64,000 bases of DNA from PALSA-610 sp038239145 (GTDB lineage Bacteria; Actinomycetota; Acidimicrobiia; IMCC26256; PALSA-610), in NCBI GenBank assembly GCA_038239145.1, contig JBBSFB010000016.1:11483-75482 (forward strand), written 5' to 3'. Shown in pieces: positions 8,711 through 17,105 of the stretch. Both the position numbers and the translations under genes were made by a program. The stretch's first letter is position 1. Each line of letters opens with the position of its first letter. The notes under the pieces were generated by a model that was given only the letters and a program-made list of their open reading frames with translations, was not told the origin of the DNA and did not search any database.

Positions 8711-9031
8711 ATGCCGCGCGGTTCGTCCCCAAAGCGAGAGCGCCAGTACGAGCACATCCTCGGAGCCGAACGCGACCGTGGAGTTCCCGAGAAGCAGGCC
8801 GAGGCAATTGCGGCCCGCACGGTCAACAAAGCCCGGGCCCGCAGCGGCGAGGCGAAGGACCCGTCCCGCATGTCGAAGACCGACATCTCCTCCCAGAAAC
8901 GGGCGGGATACCGACGCAGCCACGGTGGTCGCGGGCGGACCCACGACCAGCTCTACGAAGAAGCGAAGCGCAAGAACGTCGGGGGCCGGTCGCGGATGAA
9001 CAAGGCACAGTTGGAGCGGGCCGTCCGTTGA
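8711..9031 (+). CDS. small basic protein, 'plasmid stabilization protein' family
   Basis: 106 residues, strongly basic. The sequence pattern (PRGSSPKRERQYEHI... AARTVNKARARSGEAK... HDQLYEEAKRKNVGGRSRMNKAQLERA) matches a small actinobacterial family usually labelled plasmid stabilization protein; that label is inherited and says little. The N-terminus is ChaB-like and the C-terminal 30 residues look like the SAP/Rho-N-type helix-extended-loop-helix that binds nucleic acid. A SigF-type promoter upstream and stress genes around it point to a chromosomal stress role rather than plasmid maintenance. Confidence 0.8.
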   Translation: MPRGSSPKRERQYEHILGAERDRGVPEKQAEAIAARTVNKARARSGEAKDPSRMSKTDISSQKRAGYRRSHGGRGRTHDQLYEEAKRKNVGGRSRMNKAQLERAVR

Positions 9032-9078
9032 GCGGCGCCCCCGAAAACCCCCGACACGACGCGGTGCGGTCCGCGTGT

Positions 9079-9098
9079 ACTCACCCGAACGGGTGAGT
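9079..9098 (+). terminator. perfect 8-bp hairpin
   Basis: ACTCACCC (9079-9086) and GGGTGAGT (9091-9098) flank a GAAC loop 47 bp after the stop at 9031. A stable tetraloop hairpin and probable terminator, although no T-run follows. Confidence 0.5.
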
Positions 9099-9177
9099 TC
9101 CGAGCCCTCGATCCGAATCCGGGGCTACTACTGTCACGGCTCGCCACGGGCGATCGCTCGGGGAAGGAGCTGCGGTC

Positions 9178-9495
9178 ATGACGCCAGATGCGCCCGTCGG
9201 CGCGGTGGAGCGCATGGCCGATCCCTCGGCCCAACTCGTCGTGAGGGTGTCCGGCGAGATCGACATTTCGAACGCCGACGCGCTCGGGCGCGAGCTCGAA
9301 CGGATGATCGGCCCCGACCGCCCCGCTTTGGTCGTGGACATGGCGGAGCTCACATTCATGGACAGCTCCGGGATCGCGATGTTGTTGCATGCGGCGGCGC
9401 GGGCCGATTCGGTGGCCGTGCGTAATCCCTCCGACCTCATCCGACGCGTGATCGACGCAACCGGCCTCACCGACGTGCTCCCGACCGACTACTGA
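9178..9495 (+). CDS. STAS-domain anti-sigma factor antagonist
   Basis: 105 residues, one STAS domain. LVVDMAELTFMDSSGIAML holds the phosphorylatable Ser in DSSG. A strong GGAAGGAG site precedes the ATG. Second of three STAS proteins in this block; which anti-sigma factor it binds cannot be told from sequence. Confidence 0.88.
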   Translation: MTPDAPVGAVERMADPSAQLVVRVSGEIDISNADALGRELERMIGPDRPALVVDMAELTFMDSSGIAMLLHAAARADSVAVRNPSDLIRRVIDATGLTDVLPTDY

Positions 9496-9535
9496 CATCG
9501 GGCCCTCCGGATTGCCTGCGCGAGCTCCGGATTGG

Positions 9536-9559
9536 GTTGCCGGGGGCCTCAGATGGGTA
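9536..9559 (+). promoter_or_regulatory. SigB/SigF-type promoter
   Basis: GTTG (9536-9539), 15-bp spacer, GGGTA (9555-9559), 35 bp before the start at 9595. The 10-mer ctccggattg occurs twice just upstream. Confidence 0.55.
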
Positions 9560-9594
9560 GTCGCAATCGTCCTCGACAACGCAAGGAGACCCGG

Positions 9595-10119
9595 ATGGGC
9601 ATGATCCGAAAGACCGCGTCGGTCGGAACACTCGGCCTGGTGTCGTTCCGCAGCAAGAAGGAAAAGCTCCGCCGGGCCGAGCGATCGCGCCAGAAGGCCG
9701 AGGGCCTACTCGCGTCCGAGCACGAAGCGCGCGTGAACGCCGAGCGCCGCATCGACGCGGCCGAGAAGCGGGTAAAAACGGCGAGCGCCGCCGCCGCCGT
9801 AGCCGCGTGGCAGATGGAACGCACCAAGCAGAAGCGTCGCGACGGCCGCTCGAAACGCCACGCGGGGCGCATCGCGGAGATCCGGGCCGGGGTGGAGCCG
9901 ATCGTGCACAGCGGGGTCGAAAGCGCCCGTAGCGGCGTCGAGACCGCCCGTCGTGCATCGGGCGAGGCCTCGAAGCGAAGCCGCAAGGCCGGCCGGAAGG
10001 CGCAAAAGGCGGCGAAGAAGTCGCTCGGGAAGGCGAGAGCGAGCGCGTCGGCAGGTGCGAGCGCGGCGAAGGACGCCGCTCTCGATGCGGCCCGTGACGT
10101 CGCCGCCCGGAACGGCTGA
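9595..10119 (+). CDS. Lys/Arg/Ala-rich helical protein, possibly nucleoid-associated
   Basis: 174 residues with no recognised domain. Residues 20-65 form a charged helix (RSKKEKLRRAERSRQKAEGL), 85-120 are basic, and the tail is an alanine/lysine-rich histone-H1-like stretch (KAGRKAQKAAKKSLGKARAS). This composition resembles Lsr2/HU-tail or HctB-type DNA-coating proteins, which is inference. The ATG at 9595 follows AAGGAG; an earlier in-frame ATG at 9532 lies upstream of the SigF-type promoter and is rejected. Expression under stress sigma control is likely. Confidence 0.7.
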   Translation: MGMIRKTASVGTLGLVSFRSKKEKLRRAERSRQKAEGLLASEHEARVNAERRIDAAEKRVKTASAAAAVAAWQMERTKQKRRDGRSKRHAGRIAEIRAGVEPIVHSGVESARSGVETARRASGEASKRSRKAGRKAQKAAKKSLGKARASASAGASAAKDAALDAARDVAARNG

Positions 10120-10148
10120 ACGGGCCCACTTCGAGTCACCGTTGCCGA

Positions 10149-10173
10149 GTTTGGCCCGGACCCGATTGCGGTA
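10149..10173 (+). promoter_or_regulatory. weaker SigB/SigF-type promoter before the STAS-antiSigma-SigF operon
   Basis: GTTT (10149-10152), 16-bp spacer, CGGTA (10169-10173; one mismatch to GGGTA). It would autoregulate the operon starting at 10252. The first 16 bases, gtttggcccggacccg, are identical to 3422-3437. Confidence 0.4.
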
Positions 10174-10198
10174 CGTTGCGCTGATCCGCGCACCGAAG

Positions 10199-10228
10199 CG
10201 GTGCTGACGGGAAATCGGTGCTGACGGG
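10199..10228 (+). repeat. 13-bp direct repeat in the operon leader
   Basis: CGGTGCTGACGGG occurs at 10199-10211 and 10216-10228, 17 bp apart, between the promoter candidate and the GTG at 10252. A regulator site or a slippage product; undecided. Confidence 0.6.
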
Positions 10229-10251
10229 CATCACGGCGACGGAAGGCAGAC

Positions 10252-10584
10252 GTGGACGACCAGGTGGGGCAACCGGACCTCAACTTGACCACCGATCGCG
10301 ACGGACCTCGTGCCGTTGTCGCCGTCGAAGGTGAGCTCGACGCCCATTCGGCGCCAACGCTCGACGAAGAGATCGCCCGCCTTACCGGTGACGGCGCCAC
10401 CGAGATCATGCTCGACCTCTCGGGCACCTCGTTCCTCGACTCCTTCGGTTTGCGCGCCCTCCTGTCCGCCCAGCGGTCCGTCGCCGATCAGGGCGGCCGG
10501 CTCTCGCTCCGGGCGCCCAGCAAGTCCGTCGCCCGCCTGCTCGACATCGCCGGGCTCACCGAGCAGTTCGTCGTGGAGAGCTGA
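10252..10584 (+). CDS. STAS-domain anti-sigma factor antagonist
   Basis: 110 residues, one STAS domain with IMLDLSGTSFLDSFGLRAL. The usual DSSGL is DSFGL here, so the phospho-acceptor would be the serine in DS. GTG start preceded by GGAAGG. First gene of a three-gene operon with an anti-sigma factor (3-bp gap) and the sigma factor (1-bp gap), the classical RsbV-RsbW-SigB order. Confidence 0.9.
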   Translation: MDDQVGQPDLNLTTDRDGPRAVVAVEGELDAHSAPTLDEEIARLTGDGATEIMLDLSGTSFLDSFGLRALLSAQRSVADQGGRLSLRAPSKSVARLLDIAGLTEQFVVES

Positions 10585-10587
10585 GCC

Positions 10588-10974
10588 GTGACCACGGCGA
10601 CCAACCACGAAGAGGCCGTGCGGCTGAGTGTCCCGGCGTCGCTCGAATACGTTCGCATCGTCCGCCTGACCGGCTCCGGCGTCGCCAGCCGGCTGGGCTT
10701 CGACATCGAAGAGATCGAGAACTTCCGAGTCGCACTCGACGAGCTCGCCAGCATGGCGATCGACGTCGCCTCCGGCGGCGAGCTCGAGATGACGTTCTTC
10801 ACGACCGACACCGAGTTACGCGTCGACGGACGCGCCCCGATCGATGACGGCGTCGACGTCGCGGTCGAGTCCCTCACGGCCCAAATCTTGAAAGCCGTGA
10901 TCGACGACTACGAGTTGCACGCCGTCGACGGCCAGGTGCGCTTCTCGTGTGTCACCCGCCGGCCGTTGGCCTGA
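10588..10974 (+). CDS. anti-sigma factor, degenerate HATPase fold
   Basis: 128 residues in the RsbW position directly before the sigma gene. The fold is recognisable (LSVPASLEYVRIVRLTGSGVA... IENFRVALDELASMAIDVA), but the Asn of the N-box is missing and there is no glycine-rich G-box. It probably binds the sigma factor without kinase activity, or relies on the intact kinase at 5087 to phosphorylate the STAS antagonists; both are inference. GTG start. Confidence 0.8.
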   Translation: MTTATNHEEAVRLSVPASLEYVRIVRLTGSGVASRLGFDIEEIENFRVALDELASMAIDVASGGELEMTFFTTDTELRVDGRAPIDDGVDVAVESLTAQILKAVIDDYELHAVDGQVRFSCVTRRPLA

Positions 10975-10975
10975 G

Positions 10976-11734
10976 ATGGCGCTCTCCGCGGAGGAGCGTG
11001 CCGCCTCGCGCGCCAAGTTCGTCGAATATCGCAAGACCGGTGACCGAAAGCTGCGCAACGAGCTGATCGAGGCGCACAAGTCGCTCGCGTCGCACCTCGC
11101 GCGGCGCTACGCCAATCGGGGTGAGCCCTTCGACGATCTCCTGCAAGTGGCGTACCTCGGGATGCTGAAGGCGGTCGAACGCTTCGACCCGGAACGCAAC
11201 CTCGAGTTCTCCACGTACGCGACCGTCACCGTCGAAGGCGAGCTGAAGCGCCACTTCCGCGACAAGACGTGGTCGGTGCGGGTGCCCCGCCGGCCCCAGG
11301 AACTGCACCTGCGCCTCGCCAACGTCATCAACGACCTGTCGCAGCGTTTGGCTCGTGCCCCACGTGTTCCCGAGGTCGCGGCCGAGCTGGGGGTATCGGA
11401 GGAAGAGGTACTGGAGGCGATGGAGGTCGGCGGCGCCTACCGTTCGTCGTCGCTCGACACCCGACCCGGCGAAGGTTCGGAGCCCACGGCGATCGAACGC
11501 CGCCTCGGCACGGAGGACACCAACTTCGACATCGCCGAGCATCGGGTCCTGCTCGACGCCGTGCTCGCCGACCTCTCTGAGCGCGAGCGCACGATTGTCG
11601 AGTTGCGCTTCTTCCACGACAAGACCCAGACCGAGATCGCCGAGGAAGTCGGCATCAGCCAGATGCACGTTTCGCGCCTCCTCGCGCGCACGCTCATCCA
11701 GCTCCGGGAACGGTTGGAGACGCTCGACGCCTGA
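10976..11734 (+). CDS. sigF: SigB/SigF/SigG-family RNA polymerase sigma factor
   Basis: 252 residues of the group 3 sigma-70 family. Region 2 (NELIEAHKSLASHLARRYANRGEPFDDLLQVAYLG... STYATVTVEGELKRHFRD), region 3 (PRRPQELHLRLANVI) and region 4 with helix-turn-helix (TQTEIAEEVGISQMHVSRLLARTLIQLRE) are complete. The ATG begins one base after the anti-sigma stop; an in-frame upstream codon inside the previous gene is less likely. The surrounding GTTK-N15-17-GGGTA sites are the promoter type expected for this family. Confidence 0.93.
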   Translation: MALSAEERAASRAKFVEYRKTGDRKLRNELIEAHKSLASHLARRYANRGEPFDDLLQVAYLGMLKAVERFDPERNLEFSTYATVTVEGELKRHFRDKTWSVRVPRRPQELHLRLANVINDLSQRLARAPRVPEVAAELGVSEEEVLEAMEVGGAYRSSSLDTRPGEGSEPTAIERRLGTEDTNFDIAEHRVLLDAVLADLSERERTIVELRFFHDKTQTEIAEEVGISQMHVSRLLARTLIQLRERLETLDA

Positions 11735-11773
11735 GGGCGAGCCCTGACGCATGAGCGTCCTTGGGAACAACAG

Positions 11774-12631
11774 TCAGTGCTTGTGCGTCGAAGGCGCCAC
11801 GACCGCGTGCTCGTGCGCCTCGTCGTCGAGGCACGCGTGACACTCCACCTCGATCGTCGAGTGCTCGATCCCGAAGCGCGTGCCGAGCATTTGCTTCAGG
11901 TCGCCGGCGCGGATCTGCGCGTCGTGAAGGCTCAGCGGACCGCCGAGCACCACATGGGCGGAGAGCGCCGCCTGTTCGCTGCCCATGGTCCAGAGATGGA
12001 GATGGTGCACCGCTTCGACGCCCGGCTCCGCCGACAGGGCCTTGCGCACCTCGCCAACGTCGAGGTTCGCGGGTACGGCCTCGAGCAGGACTCGGCCTGC
12101 GTCGCGCAGCAGCGACCAGGCGGCCCCGATCACGAGCACCGAGATGAGTATCGACACCAGCGGATCGAGCCAGTCGGCGCCGAACAACGCGACCCCGGCC
12201 CCGGCCACGATCACACCCACGGAACCGATCGCGTCGGTGAAAAGGTGCCAGAACGCGCCCCGCATGTTGATGTTGTCGTGCGCGTGCCGGAAGAGCGCCG
12301 TCGCGCTCACGACGTTGACGACCAACCCGATCGCCCCCACCACGAACACCCCGGAGGCGCTGACCTCGTGGGCGGACCCGAAGCGGCGCACCGCTTCCAC
12401 CACGACGACGATCGCACCCGCGAACAGCAACAGGCCGTTGCCCTGAGCGACGAGTACTTCGCTCCGCCCGAAGCCGAACGTGTGGCGCTCGGTCGGTGGC
12501 CGCTGGGTCAGCCGTAGCGCGGCGTAGGCCACCGCGAGCGCGACCACGTCGGTGGCCATGTGCGCGGCGTCGGCCAGGAGGGCCAGAGAGCCGAACGCGA
12601 ACCCGCCAACCACCTCGACCGCGAGGAACAA
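11774..12631 (-). CDS. cation diffusion facilitator (Zn/Co/Cd efflux)
   Basis: CDF transporter of at least 285 residues exporting divalent metal by proton antiport. Two membrane metal-site motifs of HxxxD type, HMATD and HLFTD, are visible, followed by the cytoplasmic ferredoxin-like domain (VEAVHHLHLWTMGSEQAALSAHV) and a His-containing tail. The first helix continues upstream of the TTG at 12631 (residues HARGRALVFALVANA), but no ATG or GTG exists between it and an in-frame TAG at 12701-12703; a CTG at 12682 preceded by GGGTAT is the only plausible longer start. The true N-terminus is therefore uncertain. It follows the dehydrogenase gene closely. Confidence 0.85.
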   Translation of the reverse strand: MFLAVEVVGGFAFGSLALLADAAHMATDVVALAVAYAALRLTQRPPTERHTFGFGRSEVLVAQGNGLLLFAGAIVVVVEAVRRFGSAHEVSASGVFVVGAIGLVVNVVSATALFRHAHDNINMRGAFWHLFTDAIGSVGVIVAGAGVALFGADWLDPLVSILISVLVIGAAWSLLRDAGRVLLEAVPANLDVGEVRKALSAEPGVEAVHHLHLWTMGSEQAALSAHVVLGGPLSLHDAQIRAGDLKQMLGTRFGIEHSTIEVECHACLDDEAHEHAVVAPSTHKH

Positions 12632-12716
12632 GGCATTCGCGACGAGCGCGAATACCAGGGCGCGTCCACGGGCGTGTTCCAGGGCGTCGATACCCGAATT
12701 CTACGTGCGGTTCGAC

Positions 12717-13904
12717 TTACGGATGTCCCGGCCCGAGGCGCTCGACGCGAGCAGCTTCCCGCCGGAACAACTCGTCGACGTCGACGCGCATTTTCTCCTC
12801 GCCGGGCGGCCAACCGTTCGGGCTGACCCGACCCTCGATGCTCGACAGCTCGACCGGCCGGCGCTCGTTCGACGCCTGGTACACGGCGAAGCACAACTGC
12901 AGCGCGCGGGTCGCGACGGCCGGATCGAGATCGGGGACCTCGCCCGCCAGGAGCCCATCGACGAAGGCTGCCGCCGAGCGCCGGAACGAGCCGTCGTACG
13001 ACGCGTCGAGCTCGGCGAACGACGTCTGTCGACCGTCCTCTTCGTAGAGCACGACGGGCGGGAGACCAAGGTGCAGGTTGCCGCAGAGCCGGGTCACCCA
13101 GATGAATCCGCGCGTTCCCTGGATCTCGAAGAACTCGTCGGCGCCGTAATAGTCACTGCGGATGAACATGTCGGGCGCGTACGACACCTCCATCATGCCG
13201 AGGAGATCTTCACGGTCGTACTCGAAAAGCGCGACCGTGGGCGCTTCGAAGAACAACGGTCCCTGGCGCACGATCGATTGCACGCTGCGGATGTCGGAGT
13301 CGACGAGCCAAAGCGCCATCGCGTACTTGTGCATGACGTCGTCGAAGAGATGGCCGCCCGGACTCTCCTGATTGAAGCGCCACGTGTACCCGTGCGGATC
13401 GAGGCTGGCCTGGAACTGCGACTCCGTGCGCCCGACGACGGTCTTGATACGCACGACCGTCGGGGTCCCGATGGCTCCTTCGCGAATGAGGTCGCGCGCC
13501 TTTTGCAGCGGCGGGTAATGACAGCAATTCTCGGTGACGCGAAAGACGCGGTCCGACTCCGTCGCGGCTTTCATCATTCGGCGCGCGTCGCCGACGTCGT
13601 TGGCGATGGGTTTCTGGCACGACACGTGCTTGCCGGCCCGGAGCGCGGCGATGGTGTGCTCGGCGTGCAGCGGGGTCGGGCTCAGGATCTCGACTGCGTC
13701 GATGTCGTCGTCGGCGAGCAGCTGGTCGAGCTCCGTGTAACCCCGTTCGACGCCCCATTCGGCCATCCGGCGCTCGAGGACGTCGGGCCGCGGGTCGCAG
13801 ACCGACACCACGTCGCACTGCTCGTGCTCCAGATATCCGGGCACGTTCAAGGTTGCGATGTTCCCCGTGCCGACGATTCCCATGCGTACGCGTTCGATGG
13901 CCAT
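12717..13904 (-). CDS. Gfo/Idh/MocA-family NAD(P)-dependent dehydrogenase
   Basis: 395-residue oxidoreductase. Rossmann motif GIVGTGNIA at the N-terminus, EKP-type catalytic signature as CQKPIANDV, then the GFO_IDH_MocA C-terminal alpha/beta domain. Typical substrates are sugars or inositol derivatives; the specific one is not predictable. Start at the ATG at 13904; the frame is open further upstream but overlaps the divergent gene and has no similarity. Only 68 bp separate it from the divergent flavin-oxidase-like gene. Confidence 0.9.
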   Translation of the reverse strand: MAIERVRMGIVGTGNIATLNVPGYLEHEQCDVVSVCDPRPDVLERRMAEWGVERGYTELDQLLADDDIDAVEILSPTPLHAEHTIAALRAGKHVSCQKPIANDVGDARRMMKAATESDRVFRVTENCCHYPPLQKARDLIREGAIGTPTVVRIKTVVGRTESQFQASLDPHGYTWRFNQESPGGHLFDDVMHKYAMALWLVDSDIRSVQSIVRQGPLFFEAPTVALFEYDREDLLGMMEVSYAPDMFIRSDYYGADEFFEIQGTRGFIWVTRLCGNLHLGLPPVVLYEEDGRQTSFAELDASYDGSFRRSAAAFVDGLLAGEVPDLDPAVATRALQLCFAVYQASNERRPVELSSIEGRVSPNGWPPGEEKMRVDVDELFRREAARVERLGPGHP

Positions 13905-13960
13905 CGCGGCACTCTCGCACAGCCGGAGGAAAATGCGCCCGCCGGGCCGGGACGCGCACC

Positions 13961-13972
13961 TACCGTTGCCGC
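13961..13972 (+). promoter_or_regulatory. leaderless -10 box
   Basis: TACCGT lies six bases before the ATG at 13973; there is no ribosome-binding site. Confidence 0.4.
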
Positions 13973-14617
13973 ATGCAGATCGCACCGACCGACCGCACCA
14001 AGGTTCGCCGCAAGGCCGACCGCGCGAACTACGACCGTGGCCTCGTCGAGTCGATCGTCGACGAGGCGCTCTCGTGCCACGTCGGTTTCGCGATCGACGG
14101 GCGGCCGTGGGTGATTCCGACCATTCACGCCCGGGTCGCCGATCACCTGTACGTCCACGGCGCGGTCGCGAACCACATGCTCCGGTCACTCGCCGGTGGC
14201 ATCGAGGGGTGCGTGACGGTCACCCTCATCGACGGTCTCGTGCTCGCGCGCTCACAGTTCCACCACTCGATGAACTACCGCTCGGCGCTGATTTTCGGTC
14301 GCCTGACACCGGTGACGGACGACGACGAAAAGCGCGCCGCGATGCGTGCGCTCGTCGAGCACGTCGTTCCCGGCCGTGCCGCCGAGGCCCGGCCCCCCTC
14401 GGCATCCGAGCTCCGGGCGACGTTGGTGCTCCGGCTCCCGATCACCGAGGCGTCGGCCAAGGTGCGCACGGGAGGACCCGTCGACGACGAGGAAGACCTG
14501 GCCTTGCCGATCTGGGCCGGTCAGCTTCCGATCGGAGCTGCGTACGGGACGCCGATCGCCGATCCGGGAGTGTCGGCAGGCACTCCCGCGTACGTCAGCG
14601 GCTACACGCGCGGGTAG
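13973..14617 (+). CDS. pyridoxamine 5'-phosphate oxidase-like flavoprotein
   Basis: 214 residues of the split-barrel FMN-binding family (Nim-like subgroup): KVRRKADRANYDRGLVESIVDEALSCHVGFAIDGRPWVIPTIH... LYVHGAVANHMLR. Members bind FMN or F420 and reduce or sequester small aromatic compounds; the exact role is unknown. Start chosen at 13973, with a leaderless promoter box immediately upstream. Convergent with the sulfatase gene four bases later. Confidence 0.85.
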   Translation: MQIAPTDRTKVRRKADRANYDRGLVESIVDEALSCHVGFAIDGRPWVIPTIHARVADHLYVHGAVANHMLRSLAGGIEGCVTVTLIDGLVLARSQFHHSMNYRSALIFGRLTPVTDDDEKRAAMRALVEHVVPGRAAEARPPSASELRATLVLRLPITEASAKVRTGGPVDDEEDLALPIWAGQLPIGAAYGTPIADPGVSAGTPAYVSGYTRG

Positions 14618-14620
14618 CTG

Positions 14621-16144
14621 TTACGCGACGAGCCCGACGGTCGGCTCCTTGCGCACGTCGTGGTTCATGACGTCGCCGAGGAGCGCGGCGAGATCGGAGC
14701 GCGTCGCCGCGTACGCGGGGTCGTCGTATCGGTTGACGAGCTCTCCGGGATCGTCGACGAGGTCGTAGAGCTCACCGAACGGCGCTTCCAGATAGCTGTG
14801 GAGCTTGTACCGCGCGGTCGTGATCGTGCGCATCGGGATCGACGCGACGATGTTGAAGTCGTTCTCCGTCAGCACGTATTCGCGCTTCGGTTCCGTGGCG
14901 AGTGAACGGCCCTCCATCCACGCGGGGACCTCGAGTCCGGCCGCGCCGAGGATGGTCGGCGCGAGGTCGATGGTGCCGACCGGACCGGCGGTCACTGCGC
15001 CCGCCTCGACTCCCGGACCGCGCACGAGGAGCGGCACCTTGAGCAACGAGTCATATCCGAACGGGCCCTTGAAAATCAGTTGGTGCTCACCAAGGAACTC
15101 GCCGTGGTCGCTCGTGACGATCACGAGCGTGTCCTCGTTCAGCCCGCGCGTCTCGAGCGCGTCGAGCACGCGACCGATCGCGTGATCGAGTTGGGCGACC
15201 ATTCCGTAGTACCCCGCAGTCATGCGCGCGAGCTCTTCGCGGGTGAGCGTCGCACCGCCGGGATTCGCCCACTCGAGCGCGCGTCCCCGCAATCCCTGCG
15301 ACATCGCCTTTTGGAACGGCGGCTTCCCGTCGAACTCGTCGGCGTGGATCTCGGGCAGCACCTGCAGCATGTCTTCGGGCGCGTACCGATCGCTCCACGG
15401 CGCGGGCGGATCCATCGGGTGGTGGGGATCGGCGAAGCTGACCCAGCCGAAGAACGGGCCGCCGACGTGCTCGATCCAGTCGACCGCACGATCGGCGATC
15501 CACGTCGTGAGGTGATCCTCCTGCGGCAACGCGTTCTTCCACGTCTGGGTGTGGTCCCACTTCGCGCCGACCGCCTCGGGCTGCATCAACCGCAACCGTT
15601 CGGCCCCCCGCTCGAAGCCGTCCCGGAAGAGGTAGCGGGCGTAGTGAAGACCGAAGGGCGGAGGTCCGTAGACCCAGTTCCACTGCCCCATCAGATCGGC
15701 GATCCGCAGGTTGTGCCCGAAGATCGTCAGCTCGGCGTGCTCGAAGCCGAAATACGGTCCGTTCCAGTCGGCATCGACCCTCGCCGAGCCTTCCACCGAC
15801 TCCACCTTCCCGGTCGGGAGGAACGGGAACGCGGTCGCGAAGTGGGCCTTGCCGATGATCGCGGTCCGGTACCCGGCCCGGCCGAGCAGCGTTGCGATCG
15901 ATCGTTCCTCGGCATCGGGAGGAAGGTCGACACCGTTGCACGTGACGCCGTGGGTCGACGGATACGTCCCGGTCAGGATCGTGGCCCGCGCCGGCTGGCA
16001 GAGCGGGTTTTGGGTGCGCGCCCCCGAGTACCGCGTGCCCTGCGCCGCGAACCCGTCGAGCCGGGGTGTGGCCTGGAGGGGACTGCCGGCGACACCCAGG
16101 GTGTCGGCGCGTTGCTGGTCGGTCGTGATGAGCAGTACGTTCAT
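14621..16144 (-). CDS. type I sulfatase / arylsulfatase-like
   Basis: 507 residues of the alkaline-phosphatase superfamily. The metal aspartate is in LITTDQQRADTLG, and Cys49 lies in CQPARATILTG, the C-x-P-x-R signature whose cysteine is oxidised to formylglycine. Further metal ligands are in VTSDHGEFLGEH. It hydrolyses a sulfate ester; no signal peptide is seen, so it is probably cytoplasmic. Needs a formylglycine-generating enzyme encoded elsewhere. ATG at 16144 begins MNVLLITTDQQ, the usual family start; a possible -10 TACGAT lies nine bases before it. Confidence 0.92.
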   Translation of the reverse strand: MNVLLITTDQQRADTLGVAGSPLQATPRLDGFAAQGTRYSGARTQNPLCQPARATILTGTYPSTHGVTCNGVDLPPDAEERSIATLLGRAGYRTAIIGKAHFATAFPFLPTGKVESVEGSARVDADWNGPYFGFEHAELTIFGHNLRIADLMGQWNWVYGPPPFGLHYARYLFRDGFERGAERLRLMQPEAVGAKWDHTQTWKNALPQEDHLTTWIADRAVDWIEHVGGPFFGWVSFADPHHPMDPPAPWSDRYAPEDMLQVLPEIHADEFDGKPPFQKAMSQGLRGRALEWANPGGATLTREELARMTAGYYGMVAQLDHAIGRVLDALETRGLNEDTLVIVTSDHGEFLGEHQLIFKGPFGYDSLLKVPLLVRGPGVEAGAVTAGPVGTIDLAPTILGAAGLEVPAWMEGRSLATEPKREYVLTENDFNIVASIPMRTITTARYKLHSYLEAPFGELYDLVDDPGELVNRYDDPAYAATRSDLAALLGDVMNHDVRKEPTVGLVA

Positions 16145-16184
16145 GCGCTTTCGATCGTACGTTGACCACGCGAGGAGCTGCTCC

Positions 16185-17105
16185 ATGCCGGCGCTACGCA
16201 CGCCCGACGACCGCTTCGGAGGGCTCCCCGGCTTCGCGTTCGAACCGAACTACGTCGAGGTCGGCGCGGGCGAGGTCGAGGGATACGACGGCGGCAGGAC
16301 GCTACGCGTCCACTATCTGGACGAAGGCGAGAAGGCGGCACCGGTCGTACTGCTCATGCACGGCGAGCCGTCGTGGAGCTTTCTCTACCGCAAGATGATC
16401 CCGGAACTCACCGGCGCGGGCTTTCGCTGCATCGCCCCCGACCTCGTCGGCTTCGGGCGCTCCGACAAGCCGAGTGAACGCGACGACTACACGTACGCGC
16501 GCCACGTCGAGTGGATCCGCGCCGCGCTGTTCGACGGGCTCGACCTGCGCGAAATCACCTTCGTCGGTCAGGACTGGGGCGGACTCGTCGGGTTGCGGTT
16601 GGTCGGTGAGCATCCTGACCGGTTCGCCCGCGTCGTGGTGGCGAACACGTATCTGCCCACCGGCGACACGCCGCCCGGGGACGCGTTCCTTTCGTGGCAG
16701 CGGTTCTCCCAGACCGTCGAAGACTTCGCGGTGGGCTTCATCGTGGGCGCGGGGTGTCACGCGCCGCTCTCTGCAGAAGTCACCGCCGCGTACGACGCTC
16801 CGTTCCCGGACGATTCCTACAAGGCGGGCGCGCGCCAGTTCCCGATGCTCGTCCCGACCGGGCCCGACGATCCCGCGTCGATCGCGAATCGGAAGGCCTG
16901 GGAGACGTTGCGGGCGTGGACGAAACCGTTCCTGACCGCGTTCTCCGACCAGGACGCGATCACGCGCGGGGCCGACGCCGCGTTCCGGCGCGACATCCCC
17001 GGGTGTGCCGGGCAGCCGCATACCACGATCGAGGGCGGCGGTCACTTCCTGCAGGAGGACAAGGGCGAACTGCTCGCGCAGGTGATCGTCGACTGGCTGC
17101 GATGA
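16185..17105 (+). CDS. dhaA: haloalkane dehalogenase
   Basis: 306-residue alpha/beta hydrolase of haloalkane dehalogenase subfamily I, releasing halide from alkyl halides. The HGEPSWSFLYR oxyanion/halide motif, the nucleophile Asp130 in GQDWGG and the base His near 287 in GGGHFLQED are present. ATG at 16185 follows GAGGAG. It diverges from the sulfatase and is coupled to the NUDIX gene through a tiny bridging ORF. Epoxide hydrolase is less likely because HGEPSWS and GQDWGG favour dehalogenases. Confidence 0.88.
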   Translation: MPALRTPDDRFGGLPGFAFEPNYVEVGAGEVEGYDGGRTLRVHYLDEGEKAAPVVLLMHGEPSWSFLYRKMIPELTGAGFRCIAPDLVGFGRSDKPSERDDYTYARHVEWIRAALFDGLDLREITFVGQDWGGLVGLRLVGEHPDRFARVVVANTYLPTGDTPPGDAFLSWQRFSQTVEDFAVGFIVGAGCHAPLSAEVTAAYDAPFPDDSYKAGARQFPMLVPTGPDDPASIANRKAWETLRAWTKPFLTAFSDQDAITRGADAAFRRDIPGCAGQPHTTIEGGGHFLQEDKGELLAQVIVDWLR

